From the NCBI RefSeq assembly GCF_950295315.1, contig NC_080172.1, forward strand, positions 115,994,175 to 116,058,174: a DNA stretch of 64,000 nucleotides, given 5' to 3'. Position numbers and translations under genes: made by a program. This document shows positions 11,835-22,130 of the stretch, in pieces. This DNA comes from Erinaceus europaeus. Taxonomy: Eukaryota > Chordata > Mammalia > Eulipotyphla > Erinaceidae. Under the pieces are notes generated by a model, which was not told where the DNA came from, did no database searches, and saw nothing but the letters and a program-made list of their open reading frames with translations. How positions within the stretch are numbered: the stretch's first letter is position 1; each line of letters begins with the position of its first letter.

Positions 11835-12425
11835 GGATCTTAAAATGAACGCAGCCTAGAATGTTCCCAGCTGTGACCATGGACTTACTGCGAGCTCAGA
11901 CTGACAGGAACTCAGATCACACAGGCTCCCGTGCTAAATATGAATAGACATGGGCCCTGGGTCAAATGGATGGGATGAACAGTTAATTGTACTTTGGTAC
12001 TTTCCTCAAGTTGAACAGTGATTAACAAGATTGTAAGACCACAGGGGTACAAGTCCATACAGTTCCCACCACCAGACTTCTGTGTCCCATCCCCTCCATT
12101 GGAAGCTTCCCCGTTCTTTATCCCTCTGGGAGTCTGGACCAACATTCTTTATGGGGAGCAGAAGGTGGGAGTTCTGGCTTCTGTCATTGCTTCTCTGCTG
12201 GACATGGGTGTTGGCAGGTGGATCCATGACCCCAGCCTGTGTCTGTCTGTCCCTAGTGGGGCAGGGCTGCGGGGAAATCACACTTCTTTCTTGAGTAGCA
12301 GAGCAGGCTGACCCAGCCTCTCTTCAGAGGCCCACACAGGGCTTGTGATAATGTTCTTGATGGAGATGACCGGTGATGGTGGAGAGTGGGATCTGTTAGA
12401 GGTCCAGACCCACCTGGATTACTGC
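11835..12425. mobile_element. Rearranged copy of repeat A
   Basis: The left part (about 11840-12012) is plus-oriented middle sequence of repeat A (GCAGCCTAGAATGTTCCCAG). The rest (12012-12420) is minus-oriented and holds the A 3' end (GATTAACAAGATTGTAAGAC, then GGAAGCTTCCCCGTTC) and, at its far end, the segment that precedes the inverted middle. The order relative to the copies at 13185 and 40785 is scrambled. Confidence 0.7.
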
Positions 12426-12429
12426 TGGC

Positions 12430-12668
12430 GCTTAGTGCATGCGCACAATGAGTACACTGCTCTCGGTGGCCACCCCCCTTTCTTTTATTTGACAGGACAG
12501 AGAGAAGTGAGAAGGCTAGAGGGGAGAGGGAGGGGGAAAGAGAGACACCTGCAGTCTCCCTTCACTGCTTGTGAAGCCTCCCCACTGCAAGTGGAGACCG
12601 GGAGTTTGAACCTAAGTCCTTGGCCGTGGTCACATGTGAGGCCAAGTTGTGCCCTGCCACCTGGTCCC
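12430..12668 (-). mobile_element. tRNA-derived SINE
   Basis: Minus-strand SINE with head GGGACCAGGTGGCAGGGC, CTCCCGGTCTCCAC, and the CAGGACAGAGAGAAGTGAG block of the reverse-read middle. The tRNA-like region is diverged. Confidence 0.8.
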
Positions 12669-12764
12669 TTCTTCCCTCCTCTCCACCCCATAGCAAGCGC
12701 ACTGTCATCCACTGTGGAAAACGCATTTGGCTCTGCTGAAAACTGCTTAATGACTGGGCCGGCT

Positions 12765-12985
12765 ATTAAATGTCTTAGTGCCTCAGTTTCTTCACCTGTC
12801 AAATAGGAGCAATCATCGTATTCACCTTGAATGAGCTAACAGTTGTAAAGCACTTAGACGGGGCCTAGCGTCTATTATGTGGTGTTAGCCATTAAGATAA
12901 TGGCGGTTACCTCACAGGGCTGTTAGGAGGATGAGGTGAGCTAAAACACATCAAGTGCTTAGCACAGTAATAGGTGCTTAGTGAG
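12765..12985 (+). mobile_element. Two adjacent MIR fragments
   Basis: CCTCAGTTTCTTCACCTGTC through AAAGCACTTAGACGG is one MIR core. ACCTCACAGGGCTGTTAGGA through AAGTGCTTAGCACAGTAATA starts a second. Both are in the same orientation, so the pair is either a small tandem duplication or two inserts. Confidence 0.75.
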
Positions 12986-13184
12986 CGTTCGGCAAATTGA
13001 ATCTGCCTCCGTCATTGCCAGCACCGTCAGCCCCTCTCCTCTCCCACTTGGTCTGCCCCCTTTGGACTGTGACCTGGCCATCTTTCATCCCAGTGGTCAG
13101 CGCAGCACCAGGCACGAGGCAGGTACTCAGTGAGCATTTCTTGGGAGAACAAAGGAGGCAGAGATACCCTGCCCCTTGAGGAAG
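12986..13184. other. Unique sequence with a possible MIR/L2 relic
   Basis: CACCAGGCACGAGGCAGGTA and CTCAGTGAGCATTTCTTG resemble the 3' part of MIR or L2. Nothing else recognised. Confidence 0.4.
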
Positions 13185-13850
13185 ACGGGTCCTGACATGA
13201 GCGCAGCCTAGAATGTTCCCAGCTGTGACCAGGGACTGTGAGCTCAGACTGACAGGGACTCAGAGGGCACACAGGGTCCTGGGCTGAATGTGAACAGACG
13301 TGGACCCTGGGTCAGATTGCTGGGGTTTACAGTTAATGGTGTTTATAGACTTTCCTCATGTTTGGGAGCTACTCTCTGCCCTGATCCAGCTTTCTAGTCC
13401 TATTCCCAACTCTGACACCATCTTCCCAGACAATACTTTTAGCCCACCTGCATGTTAGCCATCAAACTCAGGAAAAAATGAGTAAAGTCATGGACCCCTT
13501 GGAACATACCTAAAACAGACTTCCTAGCTTTTTTCCAAAGATCCTTAATTTCATCTATGCTATTTCCTACTTTTGGTTCTGTTCATTAGTCATTTAGTCC
13601 CACTTTATATCTTACCACCTTTTAGCCACCAAGTTGCAGACACTTCTATGATGCCATCCTGACTTCTCTGGGCAGACGACCTCACCCATGTGTCCTGAAG
13701 TCTGACTTCCCCAGAGCCCTGCCCCACTAGGGACAGACAGACACAGGCTGGGGGTGTGAATCCACCTGCCAACACCCATGTCCAGCAGAGAAGCAATGAC
13801 AGAAGCCAGAACTCCCACCTTCCGCACCCCTAAAAGAATTCTTGTTTATA
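13185..13850 (+). mobile_element. Repeat A copy (3'-incomplete)
   Basis: Collinear with the plus-oriented copy at 40785-41868: GCAGCCTAGAATGTTCCCAG, then TTTGGGAGCTACTCTCTGCC, GCCCACCTGCATGTTAGCC, CTTGGAACATACCTAAAACA, and the CCCCAGAGCCCTGCCCCACT block. It stops before the poly(A) end. No coding frame. Confidence 0.8.
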
Positions 13851-13911
13851 ATCCTAGAAGGGAGAAATGATACAGCTGGTCTAGAGTGGTGAAGCCCCAG
13901 TTACAACAACA

Positions 13912-14010
13912 GAAAAGAAGAAGAAGGAGAAGGAGAAGGAGGAGAAGGAGAAGGAGGAGGAGGAGGAGGAGGAGAAGGAGAAGAGGAGGAGGAGGAGGAG
14001 GAGGAGGAGG
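13912..14010. repeat. (GGA/GAA)n purine tract
   Basis: About 33 trinucleotide units of GAA, GGA and GAG on the plus strand. A polypurine-polypyrimidine run of this length can form triplex DNA; that is general knowledge, not shown here. Confidence 0.97.
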
Positions 14011-14089
14011 AAGGAAGGAATCGGCTGGTGTCAAAACTCTGTGTGACCTTATGTCTGTCTGTCTCTCCCCTCTTCTACCCCAGTCTCTC

Positions 14090-14420
14090 TTTCTCAGGAG
14101 CTCTTTAAGTCCCTGAGGCTGGTTTACACCTCCGGGCCTTTGTACCTTGCCTGGAACATTCTACTCCAAATGGTTCCAGGGTCTTCTCCTCCGTGAGCTT
14201 TCAGCTTAAATGGTCCTTGTCGATGAGTCTTTCTCAGCCTTATTTGAGTCTTTCTAGGATCTGATTACAACCTGTAGTGATTTTAACCCTTTAAAAACTC
14301 TTTTGCACCCCTGCCCTCCTGCAGTAAGAAGCCAGCTCCTTGAGAATAGGGACCCGTCTCCTTAATTACCACACCCTCACAACCCTGGGCAGTTTCTGTC
14401 ATCTAATAGACCTTCATTAG
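14090..14420 (+). mobile_element. L2 LINE 3' end
   Basis: CCGGGCCTTTGTACCTTGCC, TGGAACATTCTACTCC, TTGAGAATAGGGACCCGTCT and the final TTCATTAGATGATATGAG give the order seen in the conserved 3' end of L2, an ancient mammalian LINE. Confidence 0.7.
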
Positions 14421-14579
14421 ATGATATGAGACCTTGTGCTTTTGAGAAGAAGGTAGGGAAATCAAGGAGGACTCCTGGGAGGAGGTGTTCAGACCTGGAG
14501 AACAAATGAAGGAAAGGAATGGGTGGTTGATAGTGAGGACAGGGAAGAGGTGTAGAGATTCTACCACTCCTGGTAGCTA

Positions 14580-14762
14580 TTCCCCCGCCCCTTCTATTTT
14601 TATTAGATAAAACAGAGAGAAGTTGAGAGGAGAGGGGGAGATAGAGAAGGAGAGAGATAGAGAGATACCTGCAGCTCTACAGATGGGGAACCGGGACTCA
14701 AACCTGGATCCTTGGCACATGGTAACATGTGTGCTCAACTGGGTGATCCCCTGCCTGGCCCC
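14580..14762 (-). mobile_element. tRNA-derived SINE
   Basis: Minus-strand SINE with head GGGGCCAGGCAGGGGATCAC, a TTTGAGTCCCGG box-B remnant and the CTGCAGGTATCTC block. Confidence 0.85.
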
Positions 14763-14784
14763 ATGGGATAATTAAAATAATTTT

Positions 14785-15067
14785 TTAAAATTTATTTATT
14801 TATTTATTCCCTTTTGTTGCCATTGTTTGTTTTTTATGGTTGTAGTTATTATTGTTGTCGTCATTGTTGCATAGGGCAGAGAGAAATGGAGAGAGGAGGG
14901 GAAGACAGAGAGGGGGAGAGAAAGACAGACACCTGCAGATCTGCTTCACCGCCTGTGAAGCGACTCCCCTGCAGGTGGGGAGCCGGGGTTCGAACCAGGA
15001 TTCTTAAGCCGGTCCTTGTGCTTTGCGCCACGTGCGCTTAACCTGCTGTGCTACAGCTGACTCCCTA
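14785..15067 (-). mobile_element. tRNA-derived SINE, younger subfamily
   Basis: Near-complete minus-strand copy. Head blocks AGCGCACGTGGCGCAAAGC and GGTTCGAACCCCGGC-type box B are well preserved, then GCAGGGGAGTCGCTTCACAG and GTCTGCAGGTGTCTG, with an A/T-rich tail at the left end. Repeat A follows directly at 15068. Confidence 0.93.
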
Positions 15068-15600
15068 AAATAATTTTTATTAGTGATTTAATAATGATTT
15101 ATAAGATTGTAACATCACAGGGGCACAATTCCACATAGTCCCCACCACCAGAGTTCCCTGTCCCATCCCCTCCACTGGAAGCTTCCTTATTCTTTATCCC
15201 CCTGTGAGTCTGGACTAAAGATCTTTATGGGGAGCAGCAGGTGGGAGTTCTGGCTTCTGTCATTGCTTCTCCCCTGGACATGGGTGTTGGCAGGTGGATC
15301 CACACCCCCAGCCTGTTTCTCTCTTTCCCTAGTGGGGCAGGGCTCTGGGGAGGGGAGGTTCTGGGACACATGGGTGAGGGTGTCTGCCCAGGGAGGTTAG
15401 GGTGGCATCACGGTAGCGTCTGCAACTTGTTGGCTGAAAGGCAGTAAAGATATGAAGGAAATTGTTGAATAATCAGGAACCCAAAGGTAGGAATAGAGCG
15501 TATGAAACTAGGGGTCTTCATGGAGGAAGAAGCTAGGAAGTCTGTTTTAGGTATGACCCGTGGAATATTTTTAACAGGCCCTACCTGAAGCCTGGAAATA
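15068..15600 (-). mobile_element. Repeat A, 5'-truncated copy
   Basis: Minus orientation. The 3' end is at the left (TTTTTATTAGTGATTTAATA), followed by CACAGGGGCACAATTCCACA, TCCACTGGAAGCTTCC and GACATGGGTGTTGGCAGGTG. Poly(A)-ended and 5'-truncated, as expected of L1-mobilised sequence. No open frame of note. Confidence 0.85.
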
Positions 15601-15689
15601 GCCACCAAGGTTTATGCTTCCCTGTCCTCTGAGGCTTTGGGACCAGGCACAGGTGACCGATGGTGCAGCCTAGTAGCTGTGAGCATGGG

Positions 15690-15870
15690 CAAAACCCTGA
15701 GCGGCACTGGGCTCAGCACTGAGCTCACCTGCTAAGTGCATGTGTTGACAGCACTGACTAGCATTCAGTGAGTGACAGTCCTAGTGCTAAGTGCTTGATG
15801 CTCAGTAGGTAACTGAACCCTCACCACCCCACGACCCCTCACATCCACTCTGCCTCACGAGACAGGTCCT
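15690..15870 (+). mobile_element. Probable MIR fragment
   Basis: AGCATTCAGTGAGTGACAGT, CTAGTGCTAAGTGCTTGATG and ACAGGTCCTATTAGACAGC follow the MIR core order. Diverged. Confidence 0.55.
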
Positions 15871-16334
15871 ATTAGACAGCAACGCAGAAGCAGTGACCCC
15901 AGGGAAGTGTTCTTCCCTGCCTCTGACTAGCGAGAGCAGAAAGAGCTCGGGGCGTTTCTCTCCCTGCTCAGGCGGACAGCTGCACACCTCCAGGCCTTTC
16001 TCCCTTGGGCCTGCCCCGCTGGTCTCCATGGCTCTGCTGTGAGTCACGAGGTGCTGCCACCCTGGCTGCGAAGCCAGCCAGCTGCCTGCTGTACCTTACA
16101 TCTCCACGCCTGTTAATTATAGCCATGACTGCTACTATGAAAAGGTTATGTGATCTCTCAAGGCTCCAGGAAGCCCCAACAGATCTGGAGGAGCTGTTGT
16201 CCCAGGGTGCTGGGGAGAGGAGCTTCCTGGAGGGCCTGCTAATGTCTTCCTCCATGGGACCCGCCTTCCTGTGAGCGGAAAGACCCTGACCAGCAGCACC
16301 CTCACTAGGACTCTGGGGAAAAGTTCTGAGGGAA
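15871..16334. other. Unique intergenic sequence
   Basis: No recognisable coding domain. A pair of long overlapping frames on the minus strand (to 150 codons) runs through the AAAC repeat and looks spurious. Confidence 0.5.
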
Positions 16335-16373
16335 AACAAAACAAACAAACAAACAAACAAACAAACAAACAAA
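16335..16373. repeat. (AAAC)n microsatellite
   Basis: Nine AACA units, probably the expanded A-rich boundary of the L1 fragment that follows. Confidence 0.95.
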
Positions 16374-17440
16374 AATGACCCCATCCAAAAATGGGAAGAG
16401 GATATGAACAGAATATTCACCAGAGATCCAAAAGGCCAGTAGACATGAAAAAAATGCTCCCAGCCAGGGTCAGGTGGTGGCGAACCTGGTTGAGTGCATG
16501 CATTACAATACTCAAGGACCCAGGTTTGAGCCCCTGGTCCCCACCTGCGGGGAAAAGCTTTGTGAGTGGTGAAGCAGGGCTGCAGGTGTCTCTCTGCCTC
16601 TCTATCACCCCTTCTCTCTTGATTTCTGGCTGTCTATCCAATAAAGATTTCTGGCTGTCTCTATCCAAAAAAAAAAAAAAATGCTCTAAGTCATTGATTG
16701 TCAGAGAAGTGTAAATAAAGACAATGAGATACCACTTCACTCTTGTGAGATTGTCAGACATCAGAAAAGGCAGCAGCAACAAATGCTGGAGAGGCTGTGG
16801 GGACAAAGGAACCCTCCTGCACTGCTGGTGGGAATGTCAGTGGGTCCAGCCCCTGTGGAGAACAGTCTGGAGACTCTCAGAAGGCTAGAAATGGACCTAC
16901 CCTATGATCCTGCAATTCCTCTCCTGGGGATAGATCCTAAGGAACCAAACATACCCATGCAAAAATATGTGTGTATACCTATGTTCATAGCAGCACAATT
17001 TGTAATAGCCAAAACCTGGAAGCAACCCAGATCCAACAACAGATGAATAGACAAGAAAGCTGTGGTCTAGATACACAGTGGAATACTACTCAGCTATTTA
17101 AAATGATGAATTCACCTTCTTCATTTCATCTTGGATGGAACTTGAAGGAATCATGTGAAGTGAGACAAGCCAGAAACAGAGGGATGGATATGGGATGATC
17201 CCACTCATAGAAGTTGAGAAGTAAGATCAGAAAGGAAGAGACAAAGCAGAACTTAGACTGGAGCTGGTGTGTGGCGTCTAAGTAAAGACTCTGGGGTGGG
17301 AAGGTGGCTTTCTGGTCCCGCTGTCTGATGGTGGAGGACCTAGGCTGGGGGACAAGAGTGTTTTTCAGAAAACTGAGAAATGTTACCCAAGTACCAACAG
17401 CTGTATTTACTGTAAACCATTAATCCTCCCAATTTAAAAA
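16374..17440 (+). mobile_element. L1 LINE, 3' portion of ORF2 and 3' UTR (dead)
   Basis: Translation gives typical L1 ORF2 C-terminal pieces: [42 protein letters not shown] and, in another frame, [17 protein letters not shown]. Frame changes show it is inactive. The 3' UTR runs to ACTGTAAACCATTAATCCTC. A SINE sits at 16460-16676. Confidence 0.9.
16460..16676 (+). mobile_element. SINE inserted in the L1 fragment
   Basis: Plus-strand SINE of the older subfamily (GGTCAGGTGGTGGCGAACCT head, GTTTGAGCCCCTGGTCC box B, AAGCAGGGCTGCAGGTGTC). Flanked by target duplication AAAAATGCTC at 16450-16459 and 16677-16686, so it entered after the L1 was in place. Its tail shows a local duplication of ATTTCTGGCTGTCT. 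Confidence 0.92.
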
Positions 17441-17659
17441 GAAAACTGCATGATTGACTCAGCAGGTAACAAACAAATACAAAACAAACACTAATTAAGA
17501 GAGCACCAGGCTGACAGCTTCTCTGGAAGACACCTGCAAATTAGATCTTCACTGGTTTTTAAAAGTGAGGCCAAATTTACCTGGAATGAAATTCACAACT
17601 TAACTTGCTTGATGGTCAGGGTTTCTGTTAGAGCTTCTGCTTGCCTGACTCCACGACTT

Positions 17660-17885
17660 CCTATGGATCTTTCCTTCTCTCTCTCTCTCTCTCTCTTTCT
17701 TTCTTTCACAACAATAGGGGGTGAGAAGCAGAGGAAGAGGGGAGCAGAGAAGGAGAGACACGGCAGCACTGTTCCACCATTTGCGAACGTCCCCTGAGCA
17801 GGGGTTTCCCTTCTGGTGCCTGGGGCTCAGACTGGGGCCTCTCGCACGGTACAGCGCTGTTCTACTGACTGAGCATCTCCAGTCC
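17660..17885 (-). mobile_element. Diverged SINE variant
   Basis: (TC)n then CACAACAATAGGGGGTGAGA, GAGAGACACGGCAGCACTG, and a head-like GGGGCCTCTCGCACGG. It resembles the hedgehog SINE group in layout but is a distinct subfamily. Confidence 0.55.
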
Positions 17886-17944
17886 ACCCCCCATTTGTTG
17901 TTGTCATTACTATTATTATTATTTAAACATCCCACTTAGTTTTT

Positions 17945-18515
17945 AAAAATTATCTTTATTTATTTATTGGATAGAGACAGGCAGAAATTCGGCCAGGCTT
18001 CCCTGGACAGACGACCCCACCCATGTGTCCTGGAGCCTCCCCTCCCCAGAGCCCTGCCCCACTAGGGAAAGAGAGAGGCAGACGGGAGTATGGACCGACC
18101 AGTCAACGTCAACACCCATGTTCAGCGGGGAAGCAGTTACAGAAGCCAGACCTTCCACCTTCTGCATCCCACAACGACCCTGGGTCCATGCTCCCAGAGG
18201 GATAGAGAATGGGAAAGCTATCAGGGGAGGGGGTGGGATATGGAGATTGGGTGGTGGGAATTGTGTGGAATTGTACCTCTCCTATCCTATGGCTTTGTTA
18301 ATGTCTCCTTTCTTAAATAAAAAATAAAAAAATAAAAGAGAGAGACAGGCAGAAATTGAGAGGGAGGGGGAAATAGAGAGGTGAGAGACAACTACAGCCC
18401 TGCTTCACCACTCGCAAAACTTTCCTCCCACAGGTGGGAACTGGGGGGGCTCAAACCTGATTCCTTGTGCACTGTAACAGGTGCGCTCAACCAGGTGCGC
18501 CGCCACCCGACCCCT
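17945..18515 (-). mobile_element. SINE split by a repeat A insertion
   Basis: The A-rich tail lies at 17945-17989 on the left and the rest of the element at 18341-18515 on the right (GGGTCGGGTGGCGGCGCACC head on the minus strand). The two parts join exactly across the 17-bp duplicate AGAGACAGGCAGAAATT. Confidence 0.92.
17990..18340 (+). mobile_element. Repeat A, short copy nested in a SINE
   Basis: Plus orientation, with a poly(A)-rich end (CTTAAATAAAAAATAAAA). Flanked by perfect 17-bp duplicates at 17973-17989 and 18341-18357. This fixes the 3' end of repeat A and shows it moves as an L1-type, 5'-truncating retroposon. Confidence 0.93.
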
Positions 18516-18656
18516 TGTTACTATTATTTTGTGTGTGTGGAATAGAGTTTTGAGCGGCACTGCTGGAGTGAGGCTAGAGAGAGCACTGGAGCTGGTGGGG
18601 GACTGAGAGACAAGATGTGGGCGAGTGAGAGGGAAGACGGAGTGCAGGCAGTCTTG

Positions 18657-18800
18657 GCCACCATGTCTGACCCACTGTCTTCATTAGCCTGGATCACCTG
18701 GGCCAAGGTACGCAGATGCGTCTTTTGTTGAGTGGACTTGTCCCTCCAAACTCACATGTTGACATTCTAACCCCAGTGCATCACAGTGTGACCTTTGAGA
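18657..18800. repeat. Dispersed duplicate, copy 1
   Basis: GCCACCATGTCTGACCCACT through CACAGTGTGACCTTTGAGA is repeated at 19689-19870 in the same orientation, about 1.03 kb away, with roughly 80-85% identity by eye. Confidence 0.8.
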
Positions 18801-19017
18801 AGGGTTTTGTTTTCTTCTTTGTCGGATTTACAGTTGAATGAATAATGGGTAACTCTCAAAACTGCTCCTCCCTCAGGGGTCCCCGGCTTGATGAGTGACA
18901 GCTTTGTGCTTCTAGGTGCTTCCACACAAAACTTGGAGTCATCTGCACGTCCTGTCTGTCCCACTCCACATTTGATCTAGTTAGTGAGCCCTGTCTGATC
19001 TTCCTACCACTTTTTTC

Positions 19018-19221
19018 TCATATTTATTTATTGAATAGAGACAGGCAGAAATCAAGAGGGAAGGGGATGACAGAGCAGGAGAGAGACAGAGAGACACCTG
19101 CAGCCCTGCTTCACCACTCGCAAAGCTTTCCCCCTGTAGGTGGGGACCGGGGGTTTGAACCTGGGTCCTTGTGCACTGTAATACGTGCACTCGACCAGGT
19201 GCGCCACCACCTGGCCCCTTC
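19018..19221 (-). mobile_element. tRNA-derived SINE (older subfamily)
   Basis: Minus-strand SINE with head GGGGCCAGGTGGTGGCGCAC, box B within GGTTCAAACCCCCGG, and CTGCAGGTGTCTCTCTGTC. It lies inside the region between the two duplicates. Confidence 0.92.
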
Positions 19222-19688
19222 CTACCACTTTTTACCTGCCTGGCTGGTTGTTTCCTAACGGTATTATTACAGCCATCTCTAGCTGGCCTCTGGGCTTCCA
19301 CCTTGCCTCCCTATAATCCCCGGCAGTCAGAGGGATCCTGGTGAGACACGGACCAAGCTGTGTCTCTCCTCTGCTTCTTGTGACTACTCGCCTCTCTCTC
19401 ATGAGTGGAATTCTGCTTCAGAGTCAGCACAGTCCATTTCTCGCCAGCCTGAGCTCTTTTTCTAGAAGCCCCCCCTTCTTTCCCCAAGCTTTCCTGGTCA
19501 GGTCCGTGGACACACCAGTCAAGCTCGTGTCTCTGGTCTGTTCCTCTCTTGTTCATCCTCGGCCTCAGGCCTCCCGAACAGCCTTTGTCCTCGTTCCTTC
19601 ACTTCCTTCAGATAGCCACCCACTTGTCCCTTGTCTAGAAAGGTTCCCCAGTTCCTTATGAGACACTGACCTGGACATGCCTCTGCAT
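19222..19688. other. Unique sequence, possibly with an L2-like remnant
   Basis: Exon-like features are absent. A proline- and serine-rich frame of 106 codons at 19341 has no recognisable domain. Confidence 0.4.
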
Positions 19689-19870
19689 GGCCACCATGTG
19701 TGACCCACTGTCTTCATTAGCCTTGACCATCTGGGTCAAGGGTCAAGCTAGGCAGGCGAGTCTTTGCCACTTGTTACGGGATGACGGGATGACTTGTCTC
19801 CTTCAAACTCACGTGTTGGCTTCTAATCCCAGCGCATCACAAAGTGACCTTCTCTAGAGAAGGCGGCTTT
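19689..19870. repeat. Dispersed duplicate, copy 2
   Basis: Matches 18657-18800 (GCCACCATGTGTGACCCACT; CTTCAAACTCACGTGTTGGC; GCATCACAAAGTGACCTTC). It has an extra GGGATGAC repetition in the middle. Confidence 0.8.
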
Positions 19871-19871
19871 T

Positions 19872-19960
19872 GTTTTTCTTTATTGGGATTGATAGTCAAC
19901 AGTAAAATATAGTAGTTGGTACATGTGTAATATTTCTCAGTTGTCTGTGCTTATTTTTAT
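19872..19960 (-). mobile_element. L1 3' end fragment
   Basis: TTTATTGGGATTGATAGTCA and GTAAAATATAGTAGTTGGTA are the reverse of the hedgehog L1 tail. Confidence 0.65.
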
Positions 19961-19994
19961 TTTTTTTGGTTTTCTTTTTTCTAATTTAATTTTT

Positions 19995-20205
19995 TATTTA
20001 TAAAAAGGAGACATTGCAGGTGGTAAAGCAGGTCTGCAGGTGTCTGTCTTTCTCTACCCCCCTGTCTTCCCTTCCTCTCTCCATTTCTTTCTGTCCTATC
20101 TAACAATGATGACATCAATAACAACAATAACTACAACAATAAAACAAGGCAACAAGGGCAACAAAAGGGAATAAAATAAATAATAAATAAATAAATTAAT
20201 TAAAA
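19995..20205 (+). mobile_element. SINE, 5'-truncated, with A-rich tail
   Basis: Starts within GGTAAAGCAGGTCTGCAGGT, continues CCATTTCTTTCTGTCCTATC and AACAACAATAACTACAACAA, and ends in (AAAT)n. Abuts repeat A at 20206. Confidence 0.85.
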
Positions 20206-22130
20206 AAAGGAAACATTGACTAAACCATAGGATAAGAGGGGTACAACTTCACACAGTTCCCAATACCAGAAATCTGTATCCCATCCTGTCCCCTGATAGC
20301 TTTCCTATTCTTTATCCCTCTGCGAGTATGGACCCAGAGCCATTGTGGGATGCAGAAGATGGAAGGTCTGGATTCTATAATTGCTTCCACGCTGAACATG
20401 GGCATTGACAGGTCCATCCATACTCCCAGCCTGTCTCTCTATTTCCCTAGTGGGGAAGGGCTCTCGGGAAGCAGAGCTCCACGACACATTGATGAGGTTG
20501 TCTGTCCAGGGAAGTCTGGTCAACATCATGCTGGCATCTGGAACCTGGTGGCTGAAAAGAGAGTTAACATACAAAGCTAAACAAATTATTGACCAATCAT
20601 GAACCTAAAGGCTGGAATAGTGCAGATGAAGAGTTGGGGGGCCCTCCATTTTGTAGATAGCTAGTAGGCATATTTTAGTTATATTCCACAGGGCCTGTGG
20701 CTATACTAGTGTTTTGTTGTTGTTGTTTGTTTGTTTTTTGCCTGAGCCTGAAATCTGATATGTAGATGGATCCTAATTATTGTCTGGGGAGGTGATGTCA
20801 TGGCTGACAGAAGGACCAGAAAGCTGGATCAGGGAAGAGAGTAGCTCCCAAATATGGGAAAGGGGTATAAATATTGTTGACTGTAAACCACATTGATTTG
20901 ATGTGATCTGGGGCCCATATTCAGCTTAGGAGCCTATGTGACCTCTGCATCCTTGTAGATCTGAGCTCACATTCTGTGGTCATGTGTACGTTCCAAGCTG
21001 CCCCAATATCAGGACCCATCTTCCTCAGGTGGAGCATAGAGTATGTTGTCCAGCCTCCCTTCGGAGGATGGAACATTCTCTACCATTGTTGATCCAAGTT
21101 GAGGGCAAGGTCCTATGGGGGCTCACAAAGGGGTCTATTTTGTTGTTCCTGATAGAGATGACCAAAAACAATGGAGAGAGGGATTTATTTGAGGTCTAGG
21201 CCCATCATGTCTGTTTGGGAATCTCAGGACTCCCCGATTAGGGCCCCAGCTGATGGGGTGGCCTGATAGTGACTAAAGAGTCATCATTAAAGTATGCCAG
21301 TCTCTTGCCCTTATTCAACTTTTGCATTCCTTGCTTTGATAAGGTTATCTTTGGAGTGAGTGAGAGAACTGTAATAGGAAGTAGGTGAGGAGGGTATCTA
21401 AGTCTAAGTAGACGCTATTTCATTAGGAACTTGATACTGACTCACTGCAGACTATTGTGTACTTTTGCTTTCAGGCATATATTTTGCCCTAATTTATGGA
21501 TATGTGTGAACATATGCTCTATCTCACAGGACCTAGTCTATATCTAGGTTTTGGGACTTTGTTAGGAAGTGAGCCTCCTGGAATGGAATTAGAGAATACT
21601 ATGAAAGGAAAGGTCTCACCGGAGTAATGAGGGTGAAGGGTCGACATTCCATGCCTGACGTCTCTGGACACAGTCTGAAGTGAAGCATGCTGAGGTGGTA
21701 CTCCTTGCGATAATTAGGTTGGGATCAGTGGATGCAATATCGTGTGGTATGAATTGAGAGAAGCAAGCAGGAAAGTGAGCCCCACACTAGAGGTTCCAGG
21801 ACTGGGAGAAATACAGGCTCTAAAGAGGAAGCGGGAGGTTCCTGCTGTCTTAGGGTTTAAGAAGACAATAGATAGTTATTGCTATAATCACATTATTTGG
21901 AAATTGGGTTAACTTTGAAAAATCCCTTTGTTAGGATTTGCTGTATCACACACAGCATCACCATAATTTATGTCTTTGACATTATTTGTATATAGCTGTG
22001 CCACTGGTTGCTTCTGTTCTCCCTGGTCTAAGCTTTTCAGAGAGTCAACATATCAAAGACTCAGCCTATGTATTAAAAGGACTCAGTCTGTGCTTTAAAA
22101 AGTTTGAGACATTCAATCAATTTTCCCCCT
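20206..22130 (-). mobile_element. Repeat A, longest copy (about 1.9 kb)
   Basis: Minus orientation. The 3' end at the left is AAAAGGAAACATTGACTAA read on the plus strand, followed by the ACTTCACACAGTTCCCAA and AGCCTGTCTCTCTATTTCCC blocks. The segment to about 21260 is collinear with the plus-strand copy at 40785-41868. Beyond it lie another 0.87 kb with no long open frame, up to the L1 tail at 22131. The whole has no protein domain. Its last 80 bp resemble the tail of the local L1s, so it may be an L1-dependent non-coding element or a very long L1 3' UTR. Confidence 0.7.

Noticed and set aside
11060..11848. Possible GC-rich exons
   Set aside because: Open frames on both strands overlap with no splice-site pairs or domains, and one is driven by the TG repeat.
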